Below, piece after piece: positions 33,576-42,209 of a DNA stretch of 64,000 nucleotides. Below the pieces are notes generated by a model. The model did no database searches, had not been told where the DNA came from, and worked only from the letters and a program-made list of their open reading frames with translations. Origin of the DNA: Robinsoniella peoriensis. Lineage in GTDB: Bacteria > Bacillota > Clostridia > Lachnospirales > Lachnospiraceae. The number at the start of each line of letters is the position of its first letter. Within the stretch, counting starts at the first letter, position 1. Both the position numbers and the translations under genes were made by a program. The stretch lies in assembly GCF_000797495.1 (NCBI RefSeq), contig NZ_JTGN01000007.1, positions 381,817-445,816 of the forward strand, given 5' to 3'.

Positions 33576-34232
33576 AGAACCATATAAGTAATTAGACAGA
33601 ATTACTCTTTAATTGATGGAATTTTAATTCTGTAGATAAATAATAAATAATTAAAATCGCAAACTTTTCCAAACACATGTTCTGAGAGGTATAAATTGAC
33701 AGAAGAGTACATACAAGAAATTTATCTATGGAAGATCCTGACGAGTAATCGGATATTTACTAATTATGAAACAAGTAGTCCATAAAGTTTGAATTCACAA
33801 TTTAGACGCAGGATATTTTACACACTGCAAGACGGTGTAATGTGATGTTGCGGGCTGGTCAATTATTTTACCGAAGTACACGTTTTACAAAGATATACCA
33901 TAATAAGGTTGGCAAATATATTGATTATTATGGTATATCTAAAAAGATTTAGCAGCGTAAACCTATAATGATATCATTTTAAAGTATAATGATAAGACAA
34001 GCATAAACAGATACAATGAAATAACATAAATAGATTATAAAATGAGTATGAACATAAGGACCAAAATATTAACTTAAACTAAAAACCACGGTGATCAGGC
34101 AAAATAATATAAATAGCCGGTTATACAGTGTTTCCGTGTTAGTTAGTCGGAAAAAACTGTATTTGTCCGCTTAACTATTCTAACTCCCATCTGCTTTTAA
34201 AATATCCGGTTAATTCCTATATTACCGAATAT
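33576..34232. other. 657-base AT-rich gap without a supported gene
   Basis: The stretch is AT-rich. It contains a perfect 15-bp inverted repeat (reported separately) and a short imperfect hairpin TTACAC...GTGTAA near 33819-33841. A 29-codon ORF from a TTG at 33696, with weak GAGAGG, ends at 33785 and cannot be supported. The region looks like decayed sequence. Confidence 0.6.
33891..33940. repeat. Perfect 15-bp inverted repeat with 20-base loop
   Basis: AGATATACCATAATA (33891-33905) is the exact reverse complement of TATTATGGTATATCT (33926-33940). Only short A or T runs flank it. It is too AT-rich for a good terminator and may be an operator or the ends of a tiny mobile element. Confidence 0.8.
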
Positions 34233-34787
34233 CTATAAATAATGTCTATTTTCGTTTTCTAAATTATACAGCCATGTTCTTTTTTCCAAAACCATAATCT
34301 GTTCACCCTTCGTATCCAACTCTCCGTTAAGCATAAAACCTAAATTTTCATATAAAGTGAATGCCCGCTGATTATCCGGATAAAGACTCAGATAAATTTC
34401 GCTGCATGAGTATTTCCGGAACAAATACGCAATAAGGCTAGACAAAGCTTTTTTTCCGTGACCTTGCCCCTGAAATTTGTGATCGATTAATAATCGGTCC
34501 ATCCATACACGTTTTTCCGATAAAATCTTTCCATACATGGTAAACCCGATTAGCTGGTCTCTATAGTAAATTCCCCGTGGCTGCCAATCATTCAATTCTT
34601 CCGCCTCTTTTAGGCATTCCAACGGGGTTTCTATGAAATGCTTCTGTTCTTCTGGCAGATGCAAATTCAGTATATCCTGTAAATTTGATTTCGTTACTTT
34701 TTCAAAATGGTATTCGATATTTTCACCCACCTGAACATATGTTCTGTTTTTGCTGTCATTACAAGATTTCTCCATATTATTTTTCAT
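34233..34787 (-). CDS. GNAT-family N-acetyltransferase
   Basis: 184 residues. The acetyl-CoA motif A reads RVWMDRLLIDHKFQGQGHGK, giving Q-x-x-G-x-G-K, followed by ALSSLIAYLF. Motif B includes IYLSLYPDNQRAFTLYENLG. The pattern resembles spermidine/spermine acetyltransferases of the BltD/PaiA kind, so a polyamine substrate is possible but unproven. AGGAG precedes the ATG on the - strand. It stands alone in a gene-poor stretch. Confidence 0.88.
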   Translation of the reverse strand: MKNNMEKSCNDSKNRTYVQVGENIEYHFEKVTKSNLQDILNLHLPEEQKHFIETPLECLKEAEELNDWQPRGIYYRDQLIGFTMYGKILSEKRVWMDRLLIDHKFQGQGHGKKALSSLIAYLFRKYSCSEIYLSLYPDNQRAFTLYENLGFMLNGELDTKGEQIMVLEKRTWLYNLENENRHYL

Positions 34788-34856
34788 TTTTCTTTACTCC
34801 TATGAATATTTACCTATTTTCCTACCAGTATACCACAATATGGTACATTAATTTTT

Positions 34857-34887
34857 AAAAAAACCGCCGAGAAAAAATACTCGACGG
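34857..34887 (-). terminator. Terminator of the LysM (yneA-like) gene
   Basis: On the - strand CCGTCGAG pairs with CTCGGCGG (one G-T pair) and is followed by seven T residues. Confidence 0.9.
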
Positions 34888-34962
34888 CCAACTGGGGCTC
34901 TTTTACGTTGTTACTATAATGCTTTTATGTTCTAATATCTCTATTAGGAAGAACTGATTCCT

Positions 34963-35325
34963 CTATTGTTTTAATTCTGTTGAGTAATAAGGTACGACTA
35001 TCCTTTGTCCATAATGCACATCTTCTGTTAACATAGAATTAATATTCAATACTTCGTTTATATAGCTATTTACAGAATCATAATCATCGGTAATATATTC
35101 ATTTGCTATACCCCATAATGTATCATTATGTCCTATACGGACTTCTGTATAGTATTTGTATGTCTGTGGTTTTGTCTTGCTGCTTGCGCTGACAATAAAG
35201 CTATTGCAGGCAATTAAGATCATTGCTGCTATTACTAACGAAGCCAGACTTAAAATCACTCTGCGGTCAAATAATAACTTCACCATTTCATTTTTCATAG
35301 AATGCATATTCTCTCTCGTTCCCAT
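34963..35325 (-). CDS. yneA: YneA-like LysM protein, probable SOS division inhibitor
   Basis: 120 residues. A membrane anchor (about residues 22 to 45) precedes an external LysM domain (about 60 to 115), with IGHNDTLWGIANEY, INEVLNINSML and YGQRIVVPYY. This is the architecture of YneA, which delays division during the SOS response in Bacillus. The gene is divergent from lexA, as yneA is in Firmicutes. Its promoter overlaps a LexA box (see the regulatory entries), which strongly supports SOS control. Sequence alone cannot prove division inhibition. The start has GGGGG 12 bases upstream. Confidence 0.85.
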   Translation of the reverse strand: MGTRENMHSMKNEMVKLLFDRRVILSLASLVIAAMILIACNSFIVSASSKTKPQTYKYYTEVRIGHNDTLWGIANEYITDDYDSVNSYINEVLNINSMLTEDVHYGQRIVVPYYSTELKQ

Positions 35326-35405
35326 AATAACTAAATCCCCCTTCTACACTTGATTGTATTCATTTTTGATTATTTTATACAAAAAACTTGTTCGAACATT
35401 TGTTA

Positions 35406-35419
35406 CGAACGAGTGTTCG
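35406..35419. promoter_or_regulatory. LexA (SOS) box, full match
   Basis: CGAACGAGTGTTCG fits the Gram-positive consensus CGAACRNRYGTTYG at every position. It lies just downstream of the -10 of the yneA-like promoter. A poorer site (CGAACATTTGTTAC) is 13 bases further toward yneA, at 35393-35406. Confidence 0.93.
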
Positions 35420-35429
35420 ATTTACTGAC

Positions 35430-35458
35430 ATTATATTACAAGAACAGACGTTTGTCAA
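35430..35458 (-). promoter_or_regulatory. Consensus promoter of the yneA-like gene with an internal LexA box
   Basis: On the - strand TTGACA (35453-35458) and TATAAT (35430-35435) are separated by exactly 17 bases, both hexamers perfect. The spacer and -35 edge hold a near-perfect LexA box (35441-35454, AGAACAGACGTTTG on the + strand, one mismatch). Confidence 0.9.
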
Positions 35459-35477
35459 CACTGTTTCGACAAAATTA

Positions 35478-35530
35478 CGAACAAGTATTCTAAACATTTG
35501 TTTGCATTTTGCACAAAAATATGATAGTAT
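35478..35530 (+). promoter_or_regulatory. lexA promoter with two weaker LexA boxes
   Basis: TTGCAT (35502-35507) and TAGTAT (35525-35530) have a 17-base spacer. CGAACAAGTATTCT (35478-35491) and TAAACATTTGTTTG (35491-35504) are partial matches to the SOS consensus that abut the -35, as expected for lexA autoregulation. Confidence 0.75.
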
Positions 35531-35564
35531 AAGGAAAATAGATGTATTAGGAGGTATGTGTAAT

Positions 35565-36188
35565 ATGGCATATGGCAAAATTTCTAAAAAACAAGCTGAA
35601 ATATTAGAATATATAAAAAATGAAATTTTAAACCGTGGTTTTCCACCAGCAGTTCGGGAGATCTGTGAGGCAGTACATTTAAAGTCGACCTCTTCTGTTC
35701 ATTCCCACTTGGAAACATTAGAGAAAAACGGTTATATCCGACGTGACCCTACGAAGCCAAGGGCGATTGAAATACTCGATGACAATTTTAATATGGTCAG
35801 ACGTGAGGTTGTGAATGTTCCAATTGTTGGAAGAATCGCTGCCGGCCAGCCTATCCTTGCAGTGGAGAATGTAGAAAGCTACTTTCCTATCCCATCCGAG
35901 TTTATGCCGAATGCACAGACCTTTATGCTTACCGTTAAAGGTGAAAGTATGATTAATGCCGGCATCTTCGATGGTGATCAGATTCTCGTACAAAAGCAGA
36001 ACACCGCACAAAATGGTGATATCGTGGTTGCCTTAATAGATGACTCTGCTACAGTAAAAACATATTATAAAGAAGATGGGTACTATCGCCTGCAGCCGGA
36101 AAATGATACAATGGAGCCAATAATCGTTGAAAATGACGGACTTTGTATACAGGGAAAAGTAATTGGAGTTTTCCGTTTCATTCATTAA
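35565..36188 (+). CDS. lexA: LexA SOS repressor
   Basis: 207 residues from the ATG at 35565, after AGGAGG; the frame is open upstream but has no start signals. The N-terminal winged helix spans residues 1 to 70 (KISKKQAEILEYIKNEILNR, GFPPAVREICEAV, STSSVHSHLETLEKNGYI). The C-terminal peptidase domain has the self-cleavage site Ala93-Gly94 in IAAGQP, the catalytic Ser128 in KGESMINAGI and Lys165 in ATVKTYY. All are intact, so it should be a functional RecA-responsive repressor of the divergent yneA-like gene and itself. Confidence 0.97.
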   Translation: MAYGKISKKQAEILEYIKNEILNRGFPPAVREICEAVHLKSTSSVHSHLETLEKNGYIRRDPTKPRAIEILDDNFNMVRREVVNVPIVGRIAAGQPILAVENVESYFPIPSEFMPNAQTFMLTVKGESMINAGIFDGDQILVQKQNTAQNGDIVVALIDDSATVKTYYKEDGYYRLQPENDTMEPIIVENDGLCIQGKVIGVFRFIH

Positions 36189-36243
36189 ATCATGCATTTT
36201 CGTTTCTATTTATAAGGAACAACTTAACTTTTACATATTTAAA

Positions 36244-36323
36244 GGAGCTATTTCACTGAATGATAAACTGAACCTTTACAGGTCAGTAATAATTATATCA
36301 TCGGTGTATAGCTCCCTCTTTTT
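36244..36323 (+). terminator. Long, multi-segment terminator-like hairpin after lexA
   Basis: GGAGCTAT/ATAGCTCC, CACTG/CGGTG, ATGATA/TATCAT and CTGAACCT/AGGTCAG stack with small bulges into one 72-base stem-loop, followed by CTCTTTTT. It lies between lexA and the convergent sugar-binding protein gene. Confidence 0.75.
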
Positions 36324-36339
36324 ACCAAACATTATTACG

Positions 36340-37392
36340 TTATTCCACTGACTCTCCTTCTGTATCCTGCTGCACTGACCATTGTGCAAACACTTTATGT
36401 CCAATACGTACACAGTTATCCGGCTGTAGTTCTTTAACCATCCCTACCCCCTGACCGGAACCGGAATTAAAAGCCAGTTTCAGGATACTGTCAGCCTGTT
36501 TTCTTGCGTCATTGATAACCGTTCCCAGCATCTCTTTATTTTCTACCGCTTTGATTGCAGACTCTGTTCCATCTACCCCCACAACCTGGATTTTCCCTTC
36601 ATATCCTGCCTTTTTAATTGCAGATATTGCGCCTAGAGCCATTTCATCATTATTACTGAAGACTACTTCTATCCTATCTTTGTATTCTTCCAGCCAACCT
36701 CCCATTTTTTCTTCCCCCTGGGATTTTTGCCAGTTTGCAGTGGCATTGGCAAGCTTCTCCAGCACGATATTATTGTCTAACAATGGCTTCAGACAGTATT
36801 CAGTACGGATCAGGCTGTCCTGATGTCCCTGTTCTCCCTCCAGAATAACATATTGAATCCTGCCGTCATGGTTGCGGTCTACGCTTCCTGGGTCTTTTAG
36901 ATATTGTTCTAAAACGATTTCACCCTGCATGGTTCCGGCTTCCTCCGGTCTGGAACCTACATAATAAACTTTATCCCATCGCTTCATATCCGCGCTAACC
37001 GGCTCCCGGTTAAAGAATATAACCGGTATATCCGCATTCTTAACCTTGTCAATTATCGTAGCTGCTGCAGTCCGGTCAGCAAGATTCATGCAGATCACAT
37101 CATATCCCTGAGAGATGAATTTATCAGCCTGTTCATTTTGCAAAGTCTGGCTGTTCTGACCGTCTACGATATTCAGAGTAATGTTGTAACCCTCTTCCTT
37201 TTCCATCTTCTTTACCGATTCTTTCAATCGGCTGATAATCGATTCAATAAACACATCATCCTGATAATAGACCGATACACCTATTTTCAATTCCGGCAAT
37301 TGCTCCTTTTTCTGTTCTGTTGCCAGCGTACTGCATCCAGCCAGACAAAGAATGACCATAGCTGCTTCCATTAATAATTTTTTCACCTTCAT
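36340..37392 (-). CDS. Galactose/glucose-type substrate-binding lipoprotein
   Basis: 350 residues. The signal peptide ends in the lipobox LCLAGCST, so it is tethered outside the membrane. The fold is periplasmic-binding type 1 of the MglB group: IGVSVYYQDDVFIESI, FFNREPV, the calcium-loop-like DRNHDGRIQYVILEGE, and EVVFSNNDEMALGAISA. It is similar in layout to the transporter's own MglB (44834-45961). Here it is the last gene of the YesN-YesM-binding protein operon and not next to a permease. A sensing role for galactose or glucose is therefore plausible. Confidence 0.88.
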   Translation of the reverse strand: MKVKKLLMEAAMVILCLAGCSTLATEQKKEQLPELKIGVSVYYQDDVFIESIISRLKESVKKMEKEEGYNITLNIVDGQNSQTLQNEQADKFISQGYDVICMNLADRTAAATIIDKVKNADIPVIFFNREPVSADMKRWDKVYYVGSRPEEAGTMQGEIVLEQYLKDPGSVDRNHDGRIQYVILEGEQGHQDSLIRTEYCLKPLLDNNIVLEKLANATANWQKSQGEEKMGGWLEEYKDRIEVVFSNNDEMALGAISAIKKAGYEGKIQVVGVDGTESAIKAVENKEMLGTVINDARKQADSILKLAFNSGSGQGVGMVKELQPDNCVRIGHKVFAQWSVQQDTEGESVE

Positions 37393-37407
37393 AATCTCTC
37401 TCCTGAT

Positions 37408-38376
37408 TTACCTTACAAAAGGGAATAGTAACCTCTGATTCTCTTCTGAATACATGTGTTCGTGATCCACAATTTTAAATGCAATTTCTGTTCTTTCTTT
37501 TTCTTCCCTGCCGTTGATTGCATTGATGGCATCCCTCACTCCCAGATACCCCATGCTGTAATCATCCTGGACAACAATGCTGACAATGTTATCATTTTCC
37601 AGATAACGGATAACCTTGCTGCTGCTTCCCACACCATACAGCTCTGTAAGCTGCGGCGGATACTGATCTTCATATTCCTTTAAAGCCTTTGCGGCATTTT
37701 CCAGTATTTCCGTATCGAACGCCACAATCACATCCACATTGTTTGTTCGCAGATAGTTTAAGATGGTTTCACTGCTGTAGTCCGCCTGCTCCCATTCCAG
37801 TATCTCATTATAACTGATCTTCATGGTATCCCGAAATGCTGCCTCCCGGTCTAAAACGCTGCTGCAGGAAATGTCTCCGTTAATCAGAAGCACTTTTTTA
37901 CGGAAATTTCCATGTCGCATCACTTCTTCTGCCAATGCAGTTCCCATCTTCTTATTGTCACAGGCAATAACTTCATAAGGCAGCTTGGAATCCACATTCG
38001 ATTCCACAAGAACCACCGGGATATTTCTTTTCATTTTAGCCAGAGATTCTGCCATATGCTCATGATCTACAGGAGCGATAACAATGGCGTCTGCATCGGA
38101 ATTCACTTCCCGTTCCAGTAATTCGATTTGTTCTTCCAGTTTATTCGCTTCCTCATTCCCCAGACTGATCATGCGGATATTTGCATTCAGATCTGTTCCT
38201 GCCTGCTCTGCCCCCTGTTTAAAATTCTCCCAGCTCTCACTCAGCTTTCCTCTTGTAATAACGGAGATATTTTTCACCGGAATCTCTTTTACATTTGTCT
38301 CCCGGGATAAGATATAGAGGCTGAAAAATAAAATTGCTCCTAATATGAAGACAGGAAAATAATATTTCTTTTTCAA
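37408..38376 (-). CDS. Membrane-anchored sugar-binding protein paired with the YesM kinase
   Basis: 322 residues. An uncleaved N-terminal anchor (about residues 4 to 23) without a lipobox Cys precedes a periplasmic-binding type 1 domain (ISVITRGKLSESWENFKQGA, AIVIAPVDHEHMAESL, VIACDNKKMGTALAEEV, VDVIVAFDTEILENAAKAL). Its start overlaps the end of the kinase gene by four bases, showing tight coupling. The arrangement resembles the XylFII-LytS-YesN three-component systems of Clostridia, where an anchored binding protein presents the sugar to the kinase. The ligand is unknown. Confidence 0.85.
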   Translation of the reverse strand: MKKKYYFPVFILGAILFFSLYILSRETNVKEIPVKNISVITRGKLSESWENFKQGAEQAGTDLNANIRMISLGNEEANKLEEQIELLEREVNSDADAIVIAPVDHEHMAESLAKMKRNIPVVLVESNVDSKLPYEVIACDNKKMGTALAEEVMRHGNFRKKVLLINGDISCSSVLDREAAFRDTMKISYNEILEWEQADYSSETILNYLRTNNVDVIVAFDTEILENAAKALKEYEDQYPPQLTELYGVGSSSKVIRYLENDNIVSIVVQDDYSMGYLGVRDAINAINGREEKERTEIAFKIVDHEHMYSEENQRLLFPFVR

Positions 38377-40187
38377 AATGCTCCTCCCTCCTGACCGATC
38401 TCTTCTATCGGAATCCTTGGCAAATGAATCGTCACCCTTGTCCCTTCATCCGCTTCACTTTCTACGTGTACGCCGTAATCCCTGCCAAAATACAGACAGA
38501 TTCTTTCATGCACGTTATTCATTCCGATACCGGAGCCTCTGCTCCTTACCCGCTGTTCCCTTGATAGCAGGCTTGCCAGTACATCCGGTGCCATTCCGAT
38601 ACCATTATCACATACCTCTATGAAGAGATCCTCATCCCTGATATAAGACTTAATGACAATCTTGCCCCCATCATCTTCTAACATGTATTCCATTCCGTGA
38701 TAGATGGCATTTTCCACCATAGGCTGAATAATCAGCTTCATAGTAGCCAGCTGCAAAGTCTCTTCCTCCGCCTGAATCTCATAAGTAAACTTATTTTTAT
38801 AACGGATGCTCTGTATGGTGAGATAGTTGCGGGCATGTTCTAACTCGTCTTTAACCGTGATAATAGATTTCCCTTTACTGATACTTATCCGAAACAGTCT
38901 CGCAAGGGAGGTAACCATGGTAATTGCTCCTTCATAACGTTCATTTTCAATCATCCAGATGACAGAATCCAGCGTGTTGTACAAAAAGTGGGGATTAATC
39001 TGGGTTTGCAGCGCATCCAGTTCACTTTTACGTTTCTGTTCCTGCTCCACTACAATGTCATCCATTAATTTCTTCATCTGTTCTACCATAGAACGCACCG
39101 TCTTGCCCAGATGCATAATCTCGTAGGGACCACTGGCTGTAATTTCTACATTCAAATCTCCTTTTTCCAGCTTCTTAACAGATTTTTCCAGGCGCTTAAT
39201 GGGGTTTGCAATTCTGGCGGATACCAAAAGGCTGACAAATATTAATACGAATAATCCAAAACAAAAGATAAACAGAACAAAGATCCGGATCTGGGAATAT
39301 TTTGCCACAACTTCTGTAAGGGGCGTAACTGCCACCAGTTTCCACCCGGTATAGCCTACGGTTTTTATGGTTACCAGACGCTTTTCGCCCTGAAAGATCT
39401 CCGTATGGTTTCCATCATCTAACCCTGCTGCTTCCACATTGGATTCTTTCTCTAATTTCGAATATAATAACTGCTGCTTTGGATGATAAATAATCTCTCC
39501 ATCTGCATCCATGAGATAGACATATCCGGAATCACTGATATTTGCACTTTGGCACACCCGCTCAATTCCGCTGAAATTCATATCTACCAGCAAGACGCCA
39601 TTTTCCCTTTTGCCATTCTTCGTGATTTCAACATCATTACTCATCGATACTACCCAGCGGTATCGGTTATCCGGGTCATTAAACAGATTTTGTACATGGG
39701 GTTTTGAAAAATGCAGATTTTCAATCTGAGCTTCCGCATTTCTGAACCATTCCTCATCCCTAGGATCAATATTTTCTTTGAGATTAGACAAGGGAGCTGC
39801 AGCTTCAACCTTTCCGAACAGATTAAAAATAGCGATACTCACCAGCTGTTCCCGGTTGGTGTTGTAAAGCAGGTCCAGCTGCTCTACGATGGTGTCTTTG
39901 GCAAGATCCGCATTTTTAATTACCTGATAATAAACAGAATTGGAGACATTCATAATATTTCTCAAATAAGTATCCAGAAATTGATTCGTCTGGTCAATGA
40001 CATGCTTGTTTTCCTGTTCCACCATATGCTCTGCCGTATTGGTAAAATTCAGATAGAGGGGCACAGCAATCAATACCATTCCAACTACGGAAAGCAGTGT
40101 AAAATAAATGGAAAGCATGTTCTGAATGCTTTTTTTCTGGTACCATTTTTTTGCTTTAGATATGTACTTTTTAATTATTGGAATCAT
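38373..40187 (-). CDS. YesM-type sensor histidine kinase
   Basis: 604 residues. Two membrane segments (about residues 25 to 47 and 300 to 322) flank an extracellular Cache-like domain. A HAMP domain (ARIANPIKRLEKSVKKLEKG) follows. The His-kinase domain has the phospho-acceptor in QTQINPHFLYNTLDSVIW. The ATPase domain has IIQPMVENAIYHGM and the G1 box VCDNGIGMAPD. The response regulator gene lies 11 bases upstream in the same operon. It probably responds to a sugar bound by the downstream binding protein. Confidence 0.93.
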   Translation of the reverse strand: MIPIIKKYISKAKKWYQKKSIQNMLSIYFTLLSVVGMVLIAVPLYLNFTNTAEHMVEQENKHVIDQTNQFLDTYLRNIMNVSNSVYYQVIKNADLAKDTIVEQLDLLYNTNREQLVSIAIFNLFGKVEAAAPLSNLKENIDPRDEEWFRNAEAQIENLHFSKPHVQNLFNDPDNRYRWVVSMSNDVEITKNGKRENGVLLVDMNFSGIERVCQSANISDSGYVYLMDADGEIIYHPKQQLLYSKLEKESNVEAAGLDDGNHTEIFQGEKRLVTIKTVGYTGWKLVAVTPLTEVVAKYSQIRIFVLFIFCFGLFVLIFVSLLVSARIANPIKRLEKSVKKLEKGDLNVEITASGPYEIMHLGKTVRSMVEQMKKLMDDIVVEQEQKRKSELDALQTQINPHFLYNTLDSVIWMIENERYEGAITMVTSLARLFRISISKGKSIITVKDELEHARNYLTIQSIRYKNKFTYEIQAEEETLQLATMKLIIQPMVENAIYHGMEYMLEDDGGKIVIKSYIRDEDLFIEVCDNGIGMAPDVLASLLSREQRVRSRGSGIGMNNVHERICLYFGRDYGVHVESEADEGTRVTIHLPRIPIEEIGQEGGAF

Positions 40188-40198
40188 AGCAACCTCTA

Positions 40199-41812
40199 TT
40201 AGGTATTACGGTATCTGGATGGGGACACACCAAACTTTTTCTTAAACACATAACTGAAATAGTTTGGTTCCAGATATCCTACCTTTTCTGCAATCTGATA
40301 GCTCTTGTCGTTGGTTGTATTCAAAAGTTCCACTGCTTTTTCCAGCCTGGTTTCTGTCAAATACCCGATAAAACTGCTTCCGGTTTCCTTTTTGAAAATC
40401 GTAGAAAAATAAGTAGGACTGACATGAAGGAGTTCGCTGAGCCTTTCTACAGTCAGCTCACTGTCTGCATAATTGTCCCGTACATATTGTACTGCCGTAT
40501 CCACCATATAACTGGACGTATGAACACGCTCACTTTTTATCATACTGCTGATCCGCAGGCTGATTTCCTGTACCCATCTTTGCAGGTTGTCCATGGAACC
40601 CAGTTTTTCCAATTGATTGTCGTTATTAAAGTTTTCACCTAATGCCTCTTCCAGATCTAAGCCATAAGTCTGGCAGAGACGCAGCAGGGAAATCTTAATT
40701 TCCATAAAATAAATCCGGTACTGCTCTATTTCCAAAACCGTATCACCGAACTTGGCAAATACCTCTTCAATTTTTTCTATAATGTCTTCTCTTTTTCCCA
40801 TTTTTATAGCAGTGACTATCGCATGTTCATCCTGACCTTTAAACTGCAGCAGCACAGAAGTATCCGGCTCCACATCACCGATATAAATAGCTCTTCCGGA
40901 CCCCAGAACCAGTCTGTAATCCAAAGCAGACTGCGCTTCTTTTCTGGCGTAGCGTAAGGTCTGTGGCTCATGGCACATAAGGCTGATACCACCGGATATC
41001 ACAAGCCCGTAAATTTTCTGGGACTCCCTGCATACCTCATCAATTCCGGAAATCAGATCATAGATTTCTTCTCTGCATCTGGCATTGACGATAATTGCAA
41101 TAATATCTCCATAGAAAAAACTTGTAAAATCACAGTATTTTCTAATTTCCTCATCTACGAGATGTTTGATCGTGATAGGAATAAGAGCATCATCATGATT
41201 TTTAAAGATATTTTCTACCGACTCTTCCAAAACCCCCTTTTCAATCTGAATCAGGCAGACGATAAATCCTGTGGCATCTACATTAATTCCCGCCATGGCT
41301 GCACTGCGGTTAAATTGCTCCTGGGTAACCCTCCCTTCCAGAAGGCTGACTAAAAACTGCTCCCGGATAACCGGAAGACTGTCCATATAATGCTGCCTGA
41401 GATTCTCCAGATTTCTCATACTTTCATACCGTTCATCCAGAGAAAGCCTGAGCTTTGTCAATATTTTTCCCATATCCTCTGCATTCACAGGTTTAAGTAC
41501 ATACTCTACTACATTAATAGAAATTGCTTTGTGGGCATATTCCAGATCGTCAGAACCGGAAAATACAATCAGCTTCGTAGACGGATTTTTCTTGCGCAAA
41601 GCTTTTCCCAGTTCAAGTCCATCCATAAAGGGCATCATAATGTCTGTCATCATCACATCCGGCTGAAGCTTTTCAGCCAGATCCAGAGCCTCCTTGCCGT
41701 TTTCCGCACTTCCAATCACCTGGAAACCATACTTTGCCCAATCAATTTTACGGATAATCCCCTCCCTGATTTCTGCTTCATCGTCCGCTATAATCACCTT
41801 ATATAAGTCCAT
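40199..41812 (-). CDS. YesN-type response regulator with AraC DNA-binding domain
   Basis: 537 residues from the ATG at 41812, after AGGAG; an in-frame GTG six bases earlier overlaps that site. The receiver domain (1 to 120) has IIADDEAEIREGI with the acidic pocket, the phospho-Asp57 in VMMTDIMMPFMDG and the late Lys in YVLKPV. The C-terminal AraC domain has LSELLHVSPTYFSTIFKKET and IAEKVGYLEPNYFSYVFKKK. The middle is a linker typical of YesN. The mgl operon directly upstream is the obvious target, but no site has been identified. Confidence 0.93.
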   Translation of the reverse strand: MDLYKVIIADDEAEIREGIIRKIDWAKYGFQVIGSAENGKEALDLAEKLQPDVMMTDIMMPFMDGLELGKALRKKNPSTKLIVFSGSDDLEYAHKAISINVVEYVLKPVNAEDMGKILTKLRLSLDERYESMRNLENLRQHYMDSLPVIREQFLVSLLEGRVTQEQFNRSAAMAGINVDATGFIVCLIQIEKGVLEESVENIFKNHDDALIPITIKHLVDEEIRKYCDFTSFFYGDIIAIIVNARCREEIYDLISGIDEVCRESQKIYGLVISGGISLMCHEPQTLRYARKEAQSALDYRLVLGSGRAIYIGDVEPDTSVLLQFKGQDEHAIVTAIKMGKREDIIEKIEEVFAKFGDTVLEIEQYRIYFMEIKISLLRLCQTYGLDLEEALGENFNNDNQLEKLGSMDNLQRWVQEISLRISSMIKSERVHTSSYMVDTAVQYVRDNYADSELTVERLSELLHVSPTYFSTIFKKETGSSFIGYLTETRLEKAVELLNTTNDKSYQIAEKVGYLEPNYFSYVFKKKFGVSPSRYRNT

Positions 41813-41877
41813 ATACACTCCTAAAAAATATATTTTTTTATTTAAAAATTAACGCGAAATTATTTTGTTATTATAAC

Positions 41878-41934
41878 ATAAAAAGATGCGTAAAGGAATT
41901 TTTTCTTTCCATTACGCATCTTTTTCGCGTGCAT
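41878..41934 (-). terminator. Terminator of the mgl operon
   Basis: AAAGATGCGTAA (41882-41893) pairs with TTACGCATCTTT, extended by GGAA/TTCC after a mismatch. A T-run follows on both strands. It separates the mgl transcript from the yesN operon. Confidence 0.9.
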
Positions 41935-41973
41935 ATTAATAATTGAAAATGCTAATATAAATTCCTTTGTATG

Positions 41974-42153
41974 TTAAAATATAATCCCACAGATTAGTGC
42001 CGCTATAATTGCCAGAACCAGGCTGAATATAATCCTGTCCATAGTTTTTAGCGAAACATTTATTCTGCCATAGAGACAGTCCCGCACGGTTTTCTTTTGC
42101 TCTATATCATCCTGCTGCTCTGCTGATGATAAATCATTTATTTGTTCTTCCAT
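41974..42153 (-). CDS. Small membrane protein, last gene of the mgl operon
   Basis: A 59-residue ORF. The first 35 residues are charged (EEQINDLSSAEQQDDIEQKK), followed by one hydrophobic helix (IIFSLVLAIIAALICGIIF) reaching the C-terminus. GGAGGAG lies upstream, though 13 to 15 bases from the ATG, which is long. It lies 57 bases after mglC and before the operon terminator, so it is co-transcribed with the transporter. No family is recognised. It has the look of a tail-anchored accessory subunit. Confidence 0.65.
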   Translation of the reverse strand: MEEQINDLSSAEQQDDIEQKKTVRDCLYGRINVSLKTMDRIIFSLVLAIIAALICGIIF

Positions 42154-42209
42154 ATCTTTATGTTTACTCCTCCATAAGTTCTAATCCTTTTCCTCAATGT
42201 ATCATTTTG

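Noticed and set aside
33696..33785. 29-codon ORF starting at TTG after GAGAGG
   Set aside because: Too short, weak start, and no recognisable sequence in a decayed AT-rich gap.
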